Source of the DNA: Rhodopirellula baltica
Lineage (GTDB): Bacteria; Planctomycetota; Planctomycetia; Pirellulales; Pirellulaceae
DNA length: 64,000 nucleotides
Direction: 5' to 3'
Assembly: GCA_002901265.1 (NCBI GenBank)
Contig: PPHI01000074.1
Span: forward strand, 124,001 to 188,000
Shown here: piece after piece, positions 41,201-48,831 of the stretch
How positions within the stretch are numbered: the stretch's first letter is position 1
Layout of the letters: each line of letters begins with the position of its first letter
Program-made: the position numbers and the translations under genes
The notes under the pieces: generated by a model
What the model saw: the letters and a program-made list of their open reading frames with translations, nothing else
Told to the model about the DNA's origin: nothing
Database searches by the model: none

Positions 41201-43347
41201 CCACCATAAAGGTCGCCGACCGCGATTGAGAAACCCGCGATATCGGATGGGTCACGGTCGGTGACTTCGACAAAGTTAACGCCAAGGTATTCGCTGTAGA
41301 GCGTCATCACTTCGCGAACACGTTGCTTTTGTTGCTCGCTGATGATGTTGAAATAGTTGAAGTCCTCGGCGATCCCGGGGCTGTTGGGGTCATCGCCAAG
41401 CCAGCTTGGTACGAAGTCGTATTCAATGACCGAAATTCCGTCGACCGAATCCGCCATCTGACGGACATAGTCCAGCGGTACCGTGCGATCGAGACGCGAC
41501 GGATCTTCTTCACGGATGGTGCGAGTGCCAGGAACATCTGGGCCAGGAAGCTCCAGTCCGTAAGGCGTCTCGTTGCGAATCTCTGATGTTAGGTAGGCCG
41601 AGCTGGTCGCATTGCCCGAGATCGTCCAGCCAGAGTTCAGATTAAATGCCGTTTGGAAGCTATCTCCCGCGCCGTCGGGGATCTGTGTCGTCGCAGCAGG
41701 AAGCGTCAGTTGCTGTGGAGCCATTGGCAGCGGCGCTGACTGGCCGACGCGAAGGTGTATGGCTCCGCTGAGCATTTGCCCTGGGTTCACAGGGTCTTCG
41801 ATTCGTGCGAGCGATCGTTTGTAGTTCAGCCGTGCGACGTTCGTGACCGGATCATAGTCAACCGCATCGGAATCCAACGGGACGATGTAGTCGTCGGTGT
41901 TGTTGGCCGTGTCTCGCGTAAAGATCAGTTGGTAGAAACCGGGGTTCTCTGCATCCGCTTGACGAAGGTCGTCATCATTGAAGTGGACTTCGATGATTCC
42001 GGTTTCAACAGCCAATGAGCCGTTGGACTGACGACGAACGGGCTCAGGTACAACAGCAACGACTTTTGGGCCGAGGTTAATTTCGAATGGGATCGATCGG
42101 TTCGTCCCGTCGCCGAACGCGTCGCCTTCGGCATCTCGAAGCGCAAGTGAACCGGCACCAAGAATGTCGATTTGGTAACGGTCATCTGGAAGCGGGTCAG
42201 AGAAGCGGAACACGACTTCCCGCGAAGAATCGCCCAGACCGACATAGCCGGGTTCGACGGCGATATCGCTCACGCCGCTCAATTGGATTGGCGAGTAGTT
42301 GACCGGCTGGCTGCCGATGCGTGTTTCTGGGTTGCCTTCTTGGATCGTCGCCCGAACCAATCGATTCGCTTGCGGGTTGCCGTTGATCCGCGCGACAAAA
42401 TCGGCAGCGGTTGACGAGAGGTCCTGTCCGCCGGCGGTGTAGCTATTCAATTGAACGCGGATCGTGTTGTCGCTTACCACGACGACCGGATTGGTGACAC
42501 CGCCAAAGTTTCGCCGCTCGACGATTAGGTTGATGTCGCGACCTTCCTCGCCCGGGATCTGAGAGATCAGCCGGACGCGTACATCGCCGCCGGTGCCGAA
42601 ATCAGTGACCGCTTGGGCCGCATTGGCGCCGTCAAGCACCAACGTTTCTTCATCCAGGCTGCGCGCAGTCGCCAACGCTTGCCCGCTAGCACCGCTAACC
42701 TGGATCGCTTCGACCAAGTCGCCGGCTTGCAGTGGGTCCGTAGGGGAGGTTCGCTTGGCGTTGTTGATCGCCGATTCCAGATCACCACCTGTCGTGCGCA
42801 GGTTGGGATTGGTGCTCAACGTAACCGTGATCGTCCGAGTCGCTTCGTCCGTCGAAAGCATTGGGATCGGCGACGAAGCATTTGGATTCGACGCGAACTC
42901 GATCATGATTCCGTTGCCGAGGGTGCCCGATTGGACGGCACGGAATTCAAAAATCGCGAAGCCACCGGTGCCTAAGTCGCTGGTGACGGCGGCCGATTCA
43001 AAGACGTTATCTTCGCCAGCGCGCGTAATACGAATCGCTTCCAGCGTCGATTCGTCGATGCTGGTGTTGTCATCAAAACGGAACGTCAATTCCTTGGGCG
43101 AAAACGTCAAAACGTCGTTCGCTTTCAGCAAATCGCCCTGGTTGGGCTGGATACCAATCAAGTCCGGACCGGCCAACAGTTGCCGGGTTTCTAGATTCTG
43201 CAACAACGATTTTCGCTTTTCGTCGCGACGCCGTGACTTTTCACGCGTGTGAGAGCTGCGACGACCTGCCGTCGACTCGCTTGATTGCGAAGAAGAAACG
43301 CGGCTCAGTTGCGAGCGAAGGGAGTGAGTTCGTTTACGAAAGGTCAT
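34987..43347 (-). CDS. Giant secreted protein, N-terminal fragment with dead matrixin-like domain, first of three frames
   Basis: A 2,786-residue open frame, of which about the first 2,714 residues are authentic; the tail after PYSLDDVS (35206) is out of frame. The very basic N-terminus leads to LETRQLLAG, the planctomycete export motif. A beta-rich region follows, then a metallopeptidase-like domain (about 610-800) with MFGVGQLLGYGY at 767-778 where matrixin relatives have HExGHxxGxGH, so the zinc site is lost. A pre-peptidase C-terminal-like domain (DIDMYEFTVDQVGS) comes next, and then long right-handed beta-helix regions (GDWGGIYIGPGS, NSRIENSADG), with further PPC-like copies (DIDVYSFVAESG, DVDWYSFSVNYD). 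Adhesion or a structural surface role is inferred. Upstream is a 439-base spacer shared with a divergent gene. Confidence 0.85.
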   Translation of the reverse strand: MTFRKRTHSLRSQLSRVSSSQSSESTAGRRSSHTREKSRRRDEKRKSLLQNLETRQLLAGPDLIGIQPNQGDLLKANDVLTFSPKELTFRFDDNTSIDESTLEAIRITRAGEDNVFESAAVTSDLGTGGFAIFEFRAVQSGTLGNGIMIEFASNPNASSPIPMLSTDEATRTITVTLSTNPNLRTTGGDLESAINNAKRTSPTDPLQAGDLVEAIQVSGASGQALATARSLDEETLVLDGANAAQAVTDFGTGGDVRVRLISQIPGEEGRDINLIVERRNFGGVTNPVVVVSDNTIRVQLNSYTAGGQDLSSTAADFVARINGNPQANRLVRATIQEGNPETRIGSQPVNYSPIQLSGVSDIAVEPGYVGLGDSSREVVFRFSDPLPDDRYQIDILGAGSLALRDAEGDAFGDGTNRSIPFEINLGPKVVAVVPEPVRRQSNGSLAVETGIIEVHFNDDDLRQADAENPGFYQLIFTRDTANNTDDYIVPLDSDAVDYDPVTNVARLNYKRSLARIEDPVNPGQMLSGAIHLRVGQSAPLPMAPQQLTLPAATTQIPDGAGDSFQTAFNLNSGWTISGNATSSAYLTSEIRNETPYGLELPGPDVPGTRTIREEDPSRLDRTVPLDYVRQMADSVDGISVIEYDFVPSWLGDDPNSPGIAEDFNYFNIISEQQKQRVREVMTLYSEYLGVNFVEVTDRDPSDIAGFSIAVGDLYGGDERGSSAEGGLAVVTRDRDGDGFDDLVVMDFQDFDESDDDQFGGEFFRGAMFGVGQLLGYGYADDLPQPTTQSTSFIFAPGTDNEPAFPSYADILHGQYLYRPDSNDIDMYEFTVDQVGSVAIETIAERLTSPSLLDTQLRLYRELTPGQWVEVAQNDDYFSNDSLIRIESLAAGRYMIGVSAKGNNSYDPTIGGTGYGGLSQGSYELRVDFTPTSSSNMFDREGIALDGDADGQPGGTFDYWFVPSDPSETVYVDKGNVVQRTGSQRLSSGLSNRDFINQFRARTTTNLASAYSEIDEALADVSRMSSLRQQFLNGTLESSLLNDASIARYLRELDLTVRVIGNGGRDGLLQTPGDNFSYNIGVANNGSPLADGTSLELPADVQMIVDSGAILKFGKTRLGVGSVAPTVDLSGSNLQILGTPSIITPGGLPARDAGGAIISGAVYLTSINDDSIGTGNQIGLVPDAVPGDWGGIDFRGDLDTADELRNNPEDAGIFANHIQFADIRYGGGPVTIGGDSVVVSPIDMAMTRATVINSRITNSADAAIAATPDTFREDRFTDPRYQDTGRFTPDYTRVGPEIHGNTVIDNSINGLFIRVQQRSGEELEAITRTTRFDDTDIPHVLTENLFINGTPGGAIIQNAAPPSFLIRLSEVAGGGAIDAGQYVYRITSVTSDGLESAPSEETVSVTVNSDNSGIRLVQLPTSTDGDVVSRRLYRATVDPVTGNAGTFKLVAKLNASNTTYTDRMEEGGADLPTTASPLRSRLDASLVIDPSTVIKVDGARIEAKFGANLIAEGTSGNPIIITSLEDQRYGGGGTFDTNARGNSGELTPGDWGGIYIGPGSVASFDHAVIAGAGGSTRIEGGFASFNAIEVHQGTLRLTNSRIENSADGRGSLNGTRVGRGDNAPGTVYVGASTPIIVNNDFIDNDAAAITIDVNSLNGNEISDHGRSRGLLDNFEVVGNLGPLVEDNSLTRNGINGMLIRGGELVTEGVWDDVDIVHVVEDTIEIPNKHIFGGLRLISDARGSLVVKFETQEGQENTNPAGIVVGGSLLSAEGQFRDIADRIGGSLQLIGHPDFPVVMTAISDDFVGAGFTIDGYAQVDTDNDGVISGVITGDDDGDENTTGGQQLVGNLPTGPEVNLGTTIDNDVAATITGSFTATIGDAGLVNTSQVTVDSSLNGQQLVSQNFIFLSATYLTTAGTTTPLNQTTITQAATLVADDRVESRGSYAGPNGVVNWVATTYFIDGLATMFSTLDLSSSAPLGDIRVISYLDEDIQANDDDVLYTVGTPGQADFRVYTVDGPLRVGFSHGGYYTNDGTNQINATYEGWAADQYDDLEQQILGGTQAYSVPGVIDLNDLPAMTDPVFGSVYGANDVTTAHSWIVNSNALSSRVTSFLELLAGDPTVVQPPSASLSTGQWDGITVREGADDRNVVAVAEQEPVRMTVFENNAIAGQAQFLGELAPDEQSGDENRRLGFIIDGAISTRSDIDVYSFVAESGTEVWLDIDRTSNSLDTVIELIDINGNVLAASNDSLAAERDPSTGLYVSPLLDSDAAQALTVNEQRTPVARFTFDAAIANATSGNFTLGLDTSISTQTVNVNVNTFLANPAAAIANALNSTFGNEIGTVTAQTLSRSATGDYVVEVHFDPDFFTATEVPGFRLATGGVFPSIPASPTPVVENADAILQDTYSSNYKDAGMRIRLPGETGTRNLYHVRVRSSNTRDASDFTTLINPQLVNQGLTKGRYSMQVRLRETDESAGTQVRLADIRYATNGLQIIGQPLHSQLTGDEAETTAPNDTASTAQPLGYFSVGNDASAAAGPLQSDRLAKSIAGQIDSATDVDWYSFSVNYDDLTRDGSPMYLSTVIDLDYASNFARSDMALYVFDAAGNLIYTGTDSNIAEDLPASRTNSSTDDLSRGGAGTEDPFIGSVELLEGTYYVAVSNQTQVPLALDQFFNPASTNPLVRVEPIAAIDRVADDNMQNGILFNNTSIVPYSLDDVSCTSTPRTDCTSSTRLPVLTTAKSATLVAKRFVTPRSEPTANCTHTRSSPDVREPTTRSSMFSWIPAPRRRPL

Positions 43348-43786
43348 CCAGAGGCCTCGTCATTTCGCCCGGTGAAAGGGCTGTCGTTCTGTTGGGGCAG
43401 CACGTAATGGGTGACTCCGCTGCCGGTCTGCCGAGCAGGCGGATTTGACCCAAGTCAGGTCAAAGTTTGCAAAGTTGATAAGCTAGGGGGACTGCGCTAG
43501 ATAGCGGCGGTGCCTGGCTCGAAGTGTAGTTAGACCGAGTCGAACCGCAATGAAAAAGGCAGCTTCGGCTATTTCCATCGCCAGGGCAGCCTCCTAATCG
43601 ACCCCATAGTCCAACCCCGACGCTCTTCGGCACATCGAGGCGACACATTCGACGATTCTTCACTCACGAAAGTTCCTCTCTTGCGTGGTTTCGCGTCAGG
43701 TTGATACCGTCCTGTGAGCAAGATGCTGATTTTGCAGCCCAATATCCGCCCTTCTTGGTAGGCATTGTGGAGTTACCGAGAGTGGG
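43348..43786. other. Divergent intergenic region between the giant gene and the TPR lipoprotein gene
   Basis: About 440 bases presumably holding two promoters. I searched both strands for a cyclic-di-GMP riboswitch, which would suit a surface protein, and for tRNA genes, and saw nothing convincing. A short direct repeat (CAAAGTT twice) lies near 43460-43475. Confidence 0.4.
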
Positions 43787-44626
43787 TTGAGTGGACAAAA
43801 TGTCAGGACGACAGTACCGATGAACGCAGAAGATAACCAATCAAGCTTCCGATTGACTAGCGAATGTGGCGGGTTCCAGTTCCGTCCTTTGGTGCTGGTG
43901 GCGAGGGCCTGCCCAGTCATCGTGACGGTTTTCCTTCTCTTCCTTACATCGGCTGGCTGTCGCTTTAGCGCTAGTGGAAAAAACGCGTTAGGTGCCCAGT
44001 TGCACCAACAGGGCCAGTACACCGCCGCTTTGCAACAGTTCCAACAGGTGGTTGCTGAGGATCCTGCCAATCCTGACGGTTATTACAATCTTGCTGCCAC
44101 GACACACCGTCTGGCAAAGCAGCGATCCGACGAAGCACTCTTTAATAACGCCGAGGCGCTCTACAACCAGTGCCTCGATCACGATCCCAATCATGTTGAG
44201 TGCCATCGCGGTCTTGCTGTCTTGCTGATGGACACCGGTCGTCCTGATCGCTCGTTTGCCTTGATCAAAAATTGGGCCAGCCGAAATCCCACCCAAGCCG
44301 AACCACGAATCGAGCTCGCGCGTCTGTATGAAGAAGTTAACCAACCTGAGACGGCACTGAAGTACCTCGAAGACGCGGTGCAGCAGGATGCAAACAATTC
44401 ACGGGCTTGGCTGGCGTTAGCACGCCTTCGTGAGTCTAGCGGCGATTTGCCGCAGGCCCTGCAGAACTACCAGCGGGCCCTCGCGCTGAATAACACCCAG
44501 CCGATGATCGCGGAGCGAGTCGCGGCGCTCAGCCGCCAAATCAATTCGAATTTGGACGCGGCACGCTCCGGGGCAGGGACTCAAATCGCTACGCCGCTGC
44601 CGTATTCGGCACCGAACCGGTACTAA
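43787..44626 (+). CDS. TPR-repeat lipoprotein
   Basis: A 279-residue protein with a hydrophobic segment ending in a lipobox-like TSAGC (C58 from ATG 43787), so it is probably lipidated and membrane-anchored. An in-frame ATG at 43820 gives a shorter, more ordinary signal peptide and may be the true start. Residues about 68-265 contain four to six tetratricopeptide repeats (for example ALQQFQQVVAEDPANPDGYYNLA, ALKYLEDAVQQDANNSRAWLALA, ALQNYQRALALNN), which usually scaffold protein complexes. The last 20 residues are polar and Pro-rich. The partner is unknown. A good rho-independent terminator follows, so the gene is probably transcribed alone, separately from glyS. Confidence 0.87.
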   Translation: MSGQNVRTTVPMNAEDNQSSFRLTSECGGFQFRPLVLVARACPVIVTVFLLFLTSAGCRFSASGKNALGAQLHQQGQYTAALQQFQQVVAEDPANPDGYYNLAATTHRLAKQRSDEALFNNAEALYNQCLDHDPNHVECHRGLAVLLMDTGRPDRSFALIKNWASRNPTQAEPRIELARLYEEVNQPETALKYLEDAVQQDANNSRAWLALARLRESSGDLPQALQNYQRALALNNTQPMIAERVAALSRQINSNLDAARSGAGTQIATPLPYSAPNRY

Positions 44627-44642
44627 GCCGATCTGATTCGCG

Positions 44643-44675
44643 AACTTCGGTTTTTTCGAAGTTTTGCTTTTTGTG
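44643..44675 (+). terminator. Rho-independent terminator after the TPR lipoprotein gene
   Basis: A 7-bp perfect stem (AACTTCG at 44643-44649, CGAAGTT at 44657-44663) with a T-rich loop, followed by TTGCTTTTTG. It lies 17 bases after the stop codon and about 125 bases before glyS. Confidence 0.72.
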
Positions 44676-44798
44676 ATGAGGTTAGGCCGCCTTCGTTCAA
44701 TCTTTGTCGTCTGCCAGACCTCCCGCAAACTGGCGACAATCCCTACATTCTGCGGTCGTTTCCCGACCGTCCAACCACACACAATCTGATCCGGACCC

Positions 44799-46418
44799 AT
44801 GAAATCGATGGACAAAATCGTCTCGCTGTGCAAACGGCGAGGTTTCCTGTTTCAATCCAGTGAAATCTATGGCGGTGTTCAGGGATTTTGGGACTACGGC
44901 CCGCTGGGCGTCGAGCTGAAGCGAAATCTGAAGGACGCGTGGTGGTCTGACATGATCAGCGCCCACAACGAGCTGATCGTTCCGGCGAACGCGCCGAGTG
45001 AGTTCGAGATGGTCGGATTGGACTGCACCATCATCATGCACCCACAAGTGTGGAAATGCAGTGGTCACTATGACCTGTTCCACGATCATATGGTCGATTG
45101 CCGCGAGTCGAAAAAGCGGTACCGGTTTGACCAGGTCCGCGGCCGTTGGTGTTCGCATGGCGAGAAGAAAATCTTCGTCACGACGATGGCCGAAGCGGAA
45201 CTCGAACTCGACGAAGTACGCCGCCGCGCGATGAAGTTTTTCAAGCTTCGTCCAAAGAATGCGGACGAGCTAAGCGTCGGCAACGAGTCGCTGACGCTGG
45301 ATCAAATCCAAGAACGCGATCAAGTTCTTGCCCCCGATGCGAAGTCGCTGGACACACTGACCGAGCCCCGCGAATTTAACCTGATGTTCAAGACGACATT
45401 GGGTGCACTTGGTGGCGAGGAAGACGCGGCGTTCTTGCGTCCCGAGACCGCGCAAGGAATCTTCGTCAATTTTAAAAACGTCGTCGACACCTCCCGCGTC
45501 AAAATCCCATTCGGTATCGGCCAAGTCGGCAAGAGTTTCCGAAACGAAATCACCCCGCGTAACTTCACGTTCCGCTCGCGTGAATTCGAGCAGATGGAAA
45601 TCGAGTTCTTTTGCCATCCAGAACAATCGAAGCAGTGGTATCAGTACTGGCGCGATCGTCGTATGAACTGGTACACCTCGATGGGCTTGTCCAGCGAGTC
45701 GTTGATTATGCGAGAGCACCACCAAGAGGAACTCGCGCACTACAGCATCGGAACGGCAGACATCGAATATGCGTTCCCGTTTTTGCCGGCTGGCGAGTAC
45801 GGCGAACTGGAAGGCATCGCCCACCGCGGCGATTTTGACTTGCGAAGCCACATGGAAGGTAAGTTGGACCCGAATTCACCGGAGGGCCAACCGATGCAAG
45901 TCGAACTGAACGAGAACGGCAAGCCGAAGCACAAAGGTAGCGGCAAGGATTTGTCCTACCGCGACCCGGTGACCAACGAGCGTTTTGTTCCACACGTGAT
46001 CGAGCCTTCGGCCGGTGCTGACCGCGCGGCGCTCGCATTCATTTGCGAAGCCTATAGCGAAGACAAAGTTGCCGATGACAAAGGCGATTTGCAAGAACGC
46101 ACGGTGATGAAGTTGAATCCGCGTTTGGCTCCGATCAAAGCGGCGATCTTCCCCTTGGTCAAGAAAGACGGCATGCCCGAAATCGCCAAGGAAATGTATT
46201 CCGAACTGAAGAAGCACATGAACGTCTACTACGACGACAAAGGTGCTGTCGGAAAACGCTATCGCCGCCAGGACGAAGTCGGCACGCCGTACTGTATCAC
46301 CGTCGATACCGACACGCTAAGCGACAACACCGTCACGATCCGTGACCGCGATTCGCTGGAGCAAGTCCGCGTCAAGATCGACGATCTCGTTGGCGAACTG
46401 AACCAGCGTTTGCGCTAA
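44799..46418 (+). CDS. glyS: Glycyl-tRNA synthetase, dimeric type
   Basis: A 539-residue class II aminoacyl-tRNA synthetase that charges tRNA-Gly in the cytoplasm. The N-terminus has the family segment SSEIYGGVQGFWDYGPLGVELK (motif 1 region, about 20-41). Motif 2 is seen as GKSFRNEITPRNFTFRSREFEQMEIEFF (about 244-271), and motif 3 as EPSAGADRAALAF (about 408-420). The anticodon-binding domain is C-terminal (APIKAAIFPLV ... DTLSDNTVTIRDRDSLEQV). It is longer than the common bacterial dimeric enzyme of about 460 residues because of extra residues between the motifs, including a stretch near 110-190. ATG 44799 (MKSMDKIVSLCKRRGF) is the natural start. It is convergent with the arsenic methyltransferase gene, with six bases between. 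Confidence 0.96.
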   Translation: MKSMDKIVSLCKRRGFLFQSSEIYGGVQGFWDYGPLGVELKRNLKDAWWSDMISAHNELIVPANAPSEFEMVGLDCTIIMHPQVWKCSGHYDLFHDHMVDCRESKKRYRFDQVRGRWCSHGEKKIFVTTMAEAELELDEVRRRAMKFFKLRPKNADELSVGNESLTLDQIQERDQVLAPDAKSLDTLTEPREFNLMFKTTLGALGGEEDAAFLRPETAQGIFVNFKNVVDTSRVKIPFGIGQVGKSFRNEITPRNFTFRSREFEQMEIEFFCHPEQSKQWYQYWRDRRMNWYTSMGLSSESLIMREHHQEELAHYSIGTADIEYAFPFLPAGEYGELEGIAHRGDFDLRSHMEGKLDPNSPEGQPMQVELNENGKPKHKGSGKDLSYRDPVTNERFVPHVIEPSAGADRAALAFICEAYSEDKVADDKGDLQERTVMKLNPRLAPIKAAIFPLVKKDGMPEIAKEMYSELKKHMNVYYDDKGAVGKRYRRQDEVGTPYCITVDTDTLSDNTVTIRDRDSLEQVRVKIDDLVGELNQRLR

Positions 46419-46424
46419 ATCGCT

Positions 46425-47527
46425 TTAGCAGCATCCACCATCACCGCAGCACGTGTCCTTTGCAGTGCTGCCGATGGTGAATGTTTTCAGCGAGCCGGAT
46501 TGTGGTGTTTCGGCTGGCTCGATCAGCAGGTAATCCGCGGCATACGGTTCTTGTTTCAGTTTCCGGAACGTCTGCCGCGAAACGGATGTGCGTTCGCCGC
46601 GAACATATTCGTTGCCCGCGTCGTCGCGGATGCTCGCGTAGGGTCCACGGTAAACGACTGACTGTCCGGCGTTGTTTTCTTCGCCCGCCGCGTATTTGTA
46701 AGCATGATGGTGGCGGATCTGAATTCGATCCCTTGTACAGTCTGCCACGGCTCGGCCTGATAAGCGGCGATCTGTGCGCCTTCGAATCCGGTTTCTGTGA
46801 AAGCATCGATGAACGCTTTCTCTTCGTAAGCACCGCTGATGCAGCCACTCCAAAGCGTCGCGTCTTGTTGCATTTCGTATGGCACCACTCGGTCGCTAAC
46901 GATGTCGCTGATGACCGCACGTCCGCCGGGTTTCAAGACACGAAACAGTTCGGCGAATAGGGCTCGCTTTTCCGCGCCGTCGACAAGGTTCAGTACACAA
47001 TTGCTGACCACGACGTCGATTGAATTTGAAGGGATCAATGGTGCGTTCGTCCGCATCTCGTGTAGGAACGCTTCCAGTGTTTGTAAGCTGGCTTCGTCCG
47101 AAACGGGATTGCTTTTGAGGTACTCATCAACACGGTCGCGGTCGATCGCCAGGTCTTGGATTTTGCCTTTGCGAAAGCTCATGTTGTCATAGCCGAGTTT
47201 CTCTGCAACGACAGTTTGACTGCGTCGGGCCAAGTCCAGCATGTCGTCGTTCATGTCGACGCCGATAACGTGGCCGCCTGCGCCGACGATCTGCGCAGCG
47301 ATGAAGCAAATTTTGCCGCCGCCACTGCCCAGGTCCAGCACTGTTTCGCCGGGGCGGACGTACTTGGACGGGTCGCCGCAACCGTAGTCACGGTCGATCA
47401 CTTCTTGTGGAATGATTTCGAGGTACCGGCGGTCATAGTCGACCGGGCAGCACAGTTCTGGTTCGCGTTCCGCCGCGGCGGAAGAGTAGCGGTCCCGGAC
47501 GGCGGATTCAGTATTCAGTTGAGACAT
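46425..47527 (-). CDS. arsM: ArsM-like arsenite/SAM methyltransferase, frame-broken near the C-terminus
   Basis: The main frame (46556-47527) has the SAM-binding motif VLDLGSGGGK (about 62-71), Cys residues expected in ArsM enzymes (ELCCPVDY, RDYGCGD, SNCVLNLV) and the usual DMLDLARRS stretch. After SATIM (46703) the frame goes out of sense. The natural continuation AYKYAAGEENN...CCGDGGCC, with a Cys-rich C-terminus typical of ArsM-type proteins, is in the next frame and ends at 46425. Adding one G at 46703 (ATGGCT for ATGCT) restores a protein of about 367 residues. ArsM methylates trivalent arsenic using S-adenosylmethionine. The ArsS gene starts close upstream on the same strand, so the pair fits an arsenosugar pathway. 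The break may be a sequence error or a true mutation. Confidence 0.85.
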
Positions 47528-47560
47528 GATGTTTCAAATGTGAATGAGAGTTGAGTTGCT

Positions 47561-48571
47561 CTAGGTCAGTGCGCCGCCGCAACTGCTGCCCGCACCGGCA
47601 GTGCATCCATAGCAGTGGTCGGCGGTGTTGATCGGGCGGTGGTTTAGTTCGTCAAACGATTCGATTGTCCAAATCGTTGGTCGACCATGTTCGGTGATCG
47701 CCGGCATGTCGATCATTTGGTTGAAATCGCAATCATACACTTGGCCATCCCAGGAGATTGAAAGCAGTGAGCGGCACATGACGGAGTTGGCTGCGGTCGC
47801 GTTAAATCCAGCTTCCAGCGTGCGGAAGTAGTCCTCCAGCTTGTTTCGCTTGGCCAGATACATTGCGAATCGTTTGATCGGAATGTTGGTGATCGTCAGT
47901 AGTTCGTTGAAGACGATCGAGTAGTGTTCGTTTAGCTCGCGTTTGTAATCCGCTTGCAAGGAAGCTTGGTCGGGCGGCAGTCCGGTTCCCGTGGGGTTGA
48001 ACACCAAATCCAGTTTCAGCCGCTCGTCGCTACCGTAACCCAAGTCATTCAGTTGACGCAGGGCTTCGATACTCGCCGAGAACACACCATCACCACGCTG
48101 TAAATCGACGTTGTCTTCGAGGTAGCAGGGCAGGGAAGCGACAACGTTAACTTGGTTTTCGACCAAAAACGGTGCGACCCATTCATACCCAGGTTGGCGA
48201 AGGATAGTCAGATTGCAGCGATCGATGACCCGGATTCCACGCGAACGAAATTCCAGTACCAACCGTTTAAAGTTGGGGTTCATTTCGGGGGCACCGCCGG
48301 TGATGTCGACAACCTGCAGCGAGTCACATTGGCGGCTGAGTTCGACGATGCGGTCGGCGGTGTGCTCGTCCATGTTTTCGCGGCGTTTGGTCGGTCCCGC
48401 TTCGACATGGCAGTGAACGCAGGTTTGATTGCACAGCTTGCCGACGTTGATTTGCAACTGGTGTATCGCTTGGCGGATCATCGGCTGGGCTTCGTCGGCA
48501 ATCCTCTTTGCAAACGGTTGCACCAGTTGCGTCGGTCGCCCCGCGTCGATCACCGGTAAAAGAGGGTTCAT
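47561..48571 (-). CDS. arsS: Arsenosugar biosynthesis radical SAM protein ArsS
   Basis: About 336 residues from ATG 48571; the frame is open to 48682, which would add 37 poorly matching residues. The radical SAM motif CNQTCVHC (C47, C51, C54 from ATG 48571) is followed by the glycine-rich ITGGAPEMNP motif. The C-terminus has an extra Cys cluster (DHCYGCTAGAGSSCGG), a SPASM-like feature of ArsS. The family is thought to add the 5-deoxyadenosyl moiety to dimethylarsenite to start arsenosugar synthesis. It is immediately upstream of the ArsM-like gene, 33 bases away on the same strand, and the two probably form an operon. I saw no arsR, arsB or acr3 nearby. Confidence 0.93.
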   Translation of the reverse strand: MNPLLPVIDAGRPTQLVQPFAKRIADEAQPMIRQAIHQLQINVGKLCNQTCVHCHVEAGPTKRRENMDEHTADRIVELSRQCDSLQVVDITGGAPEMNPNFKRLVLEFRSRGIRVIDRCNLTILRQPGYEWVAPFLVENQVNVVASLPCYLEDNVDLQRGDGVFSASIEALRQLNDLGYGSDERLKLDLVFNPTGTGLPPDQASLQADYKRELNEHYSIVFNELLTITNIPIKRFAMYLAKRNKLEDYFRTLEAGFNATAANSVMCRSLLSISWDGQVYDCDFNQMIDMPAITEHGRPTIWTIESFDELNHRPINTADHCYGCTAGAGSSCGGALT

Positions 48572-48831
48572 TTTGACCAAGAGAAGGAAGTGATTGATTA
48601 GCGAAGACCGCAGGATCGATGGGAACTCAATCTGCCTCTCCATACACCATGTTTTAGACACTTTAAGGTAATGTCGACCCATCCGGGCTGGCCGTCACGG
48701 ATGAAAAGGCGTCCGCTAGGCGAAATCCTTCTCTTGCGCAGCCATTCCGATCGAACAGCATCGGACCAGGTCCGTACAAAGTATCGAATGAACCGCCACA
48801 CAATTCGACCAGTTTTTCGACGGAGCAACGT

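Noticed and set aside
43348-43786. Cyclic-di-GMP riboswitch on the minus strand before the giant gene
   Set aside because: Some short GEMM-like fragments but not the conserved core or pairing.
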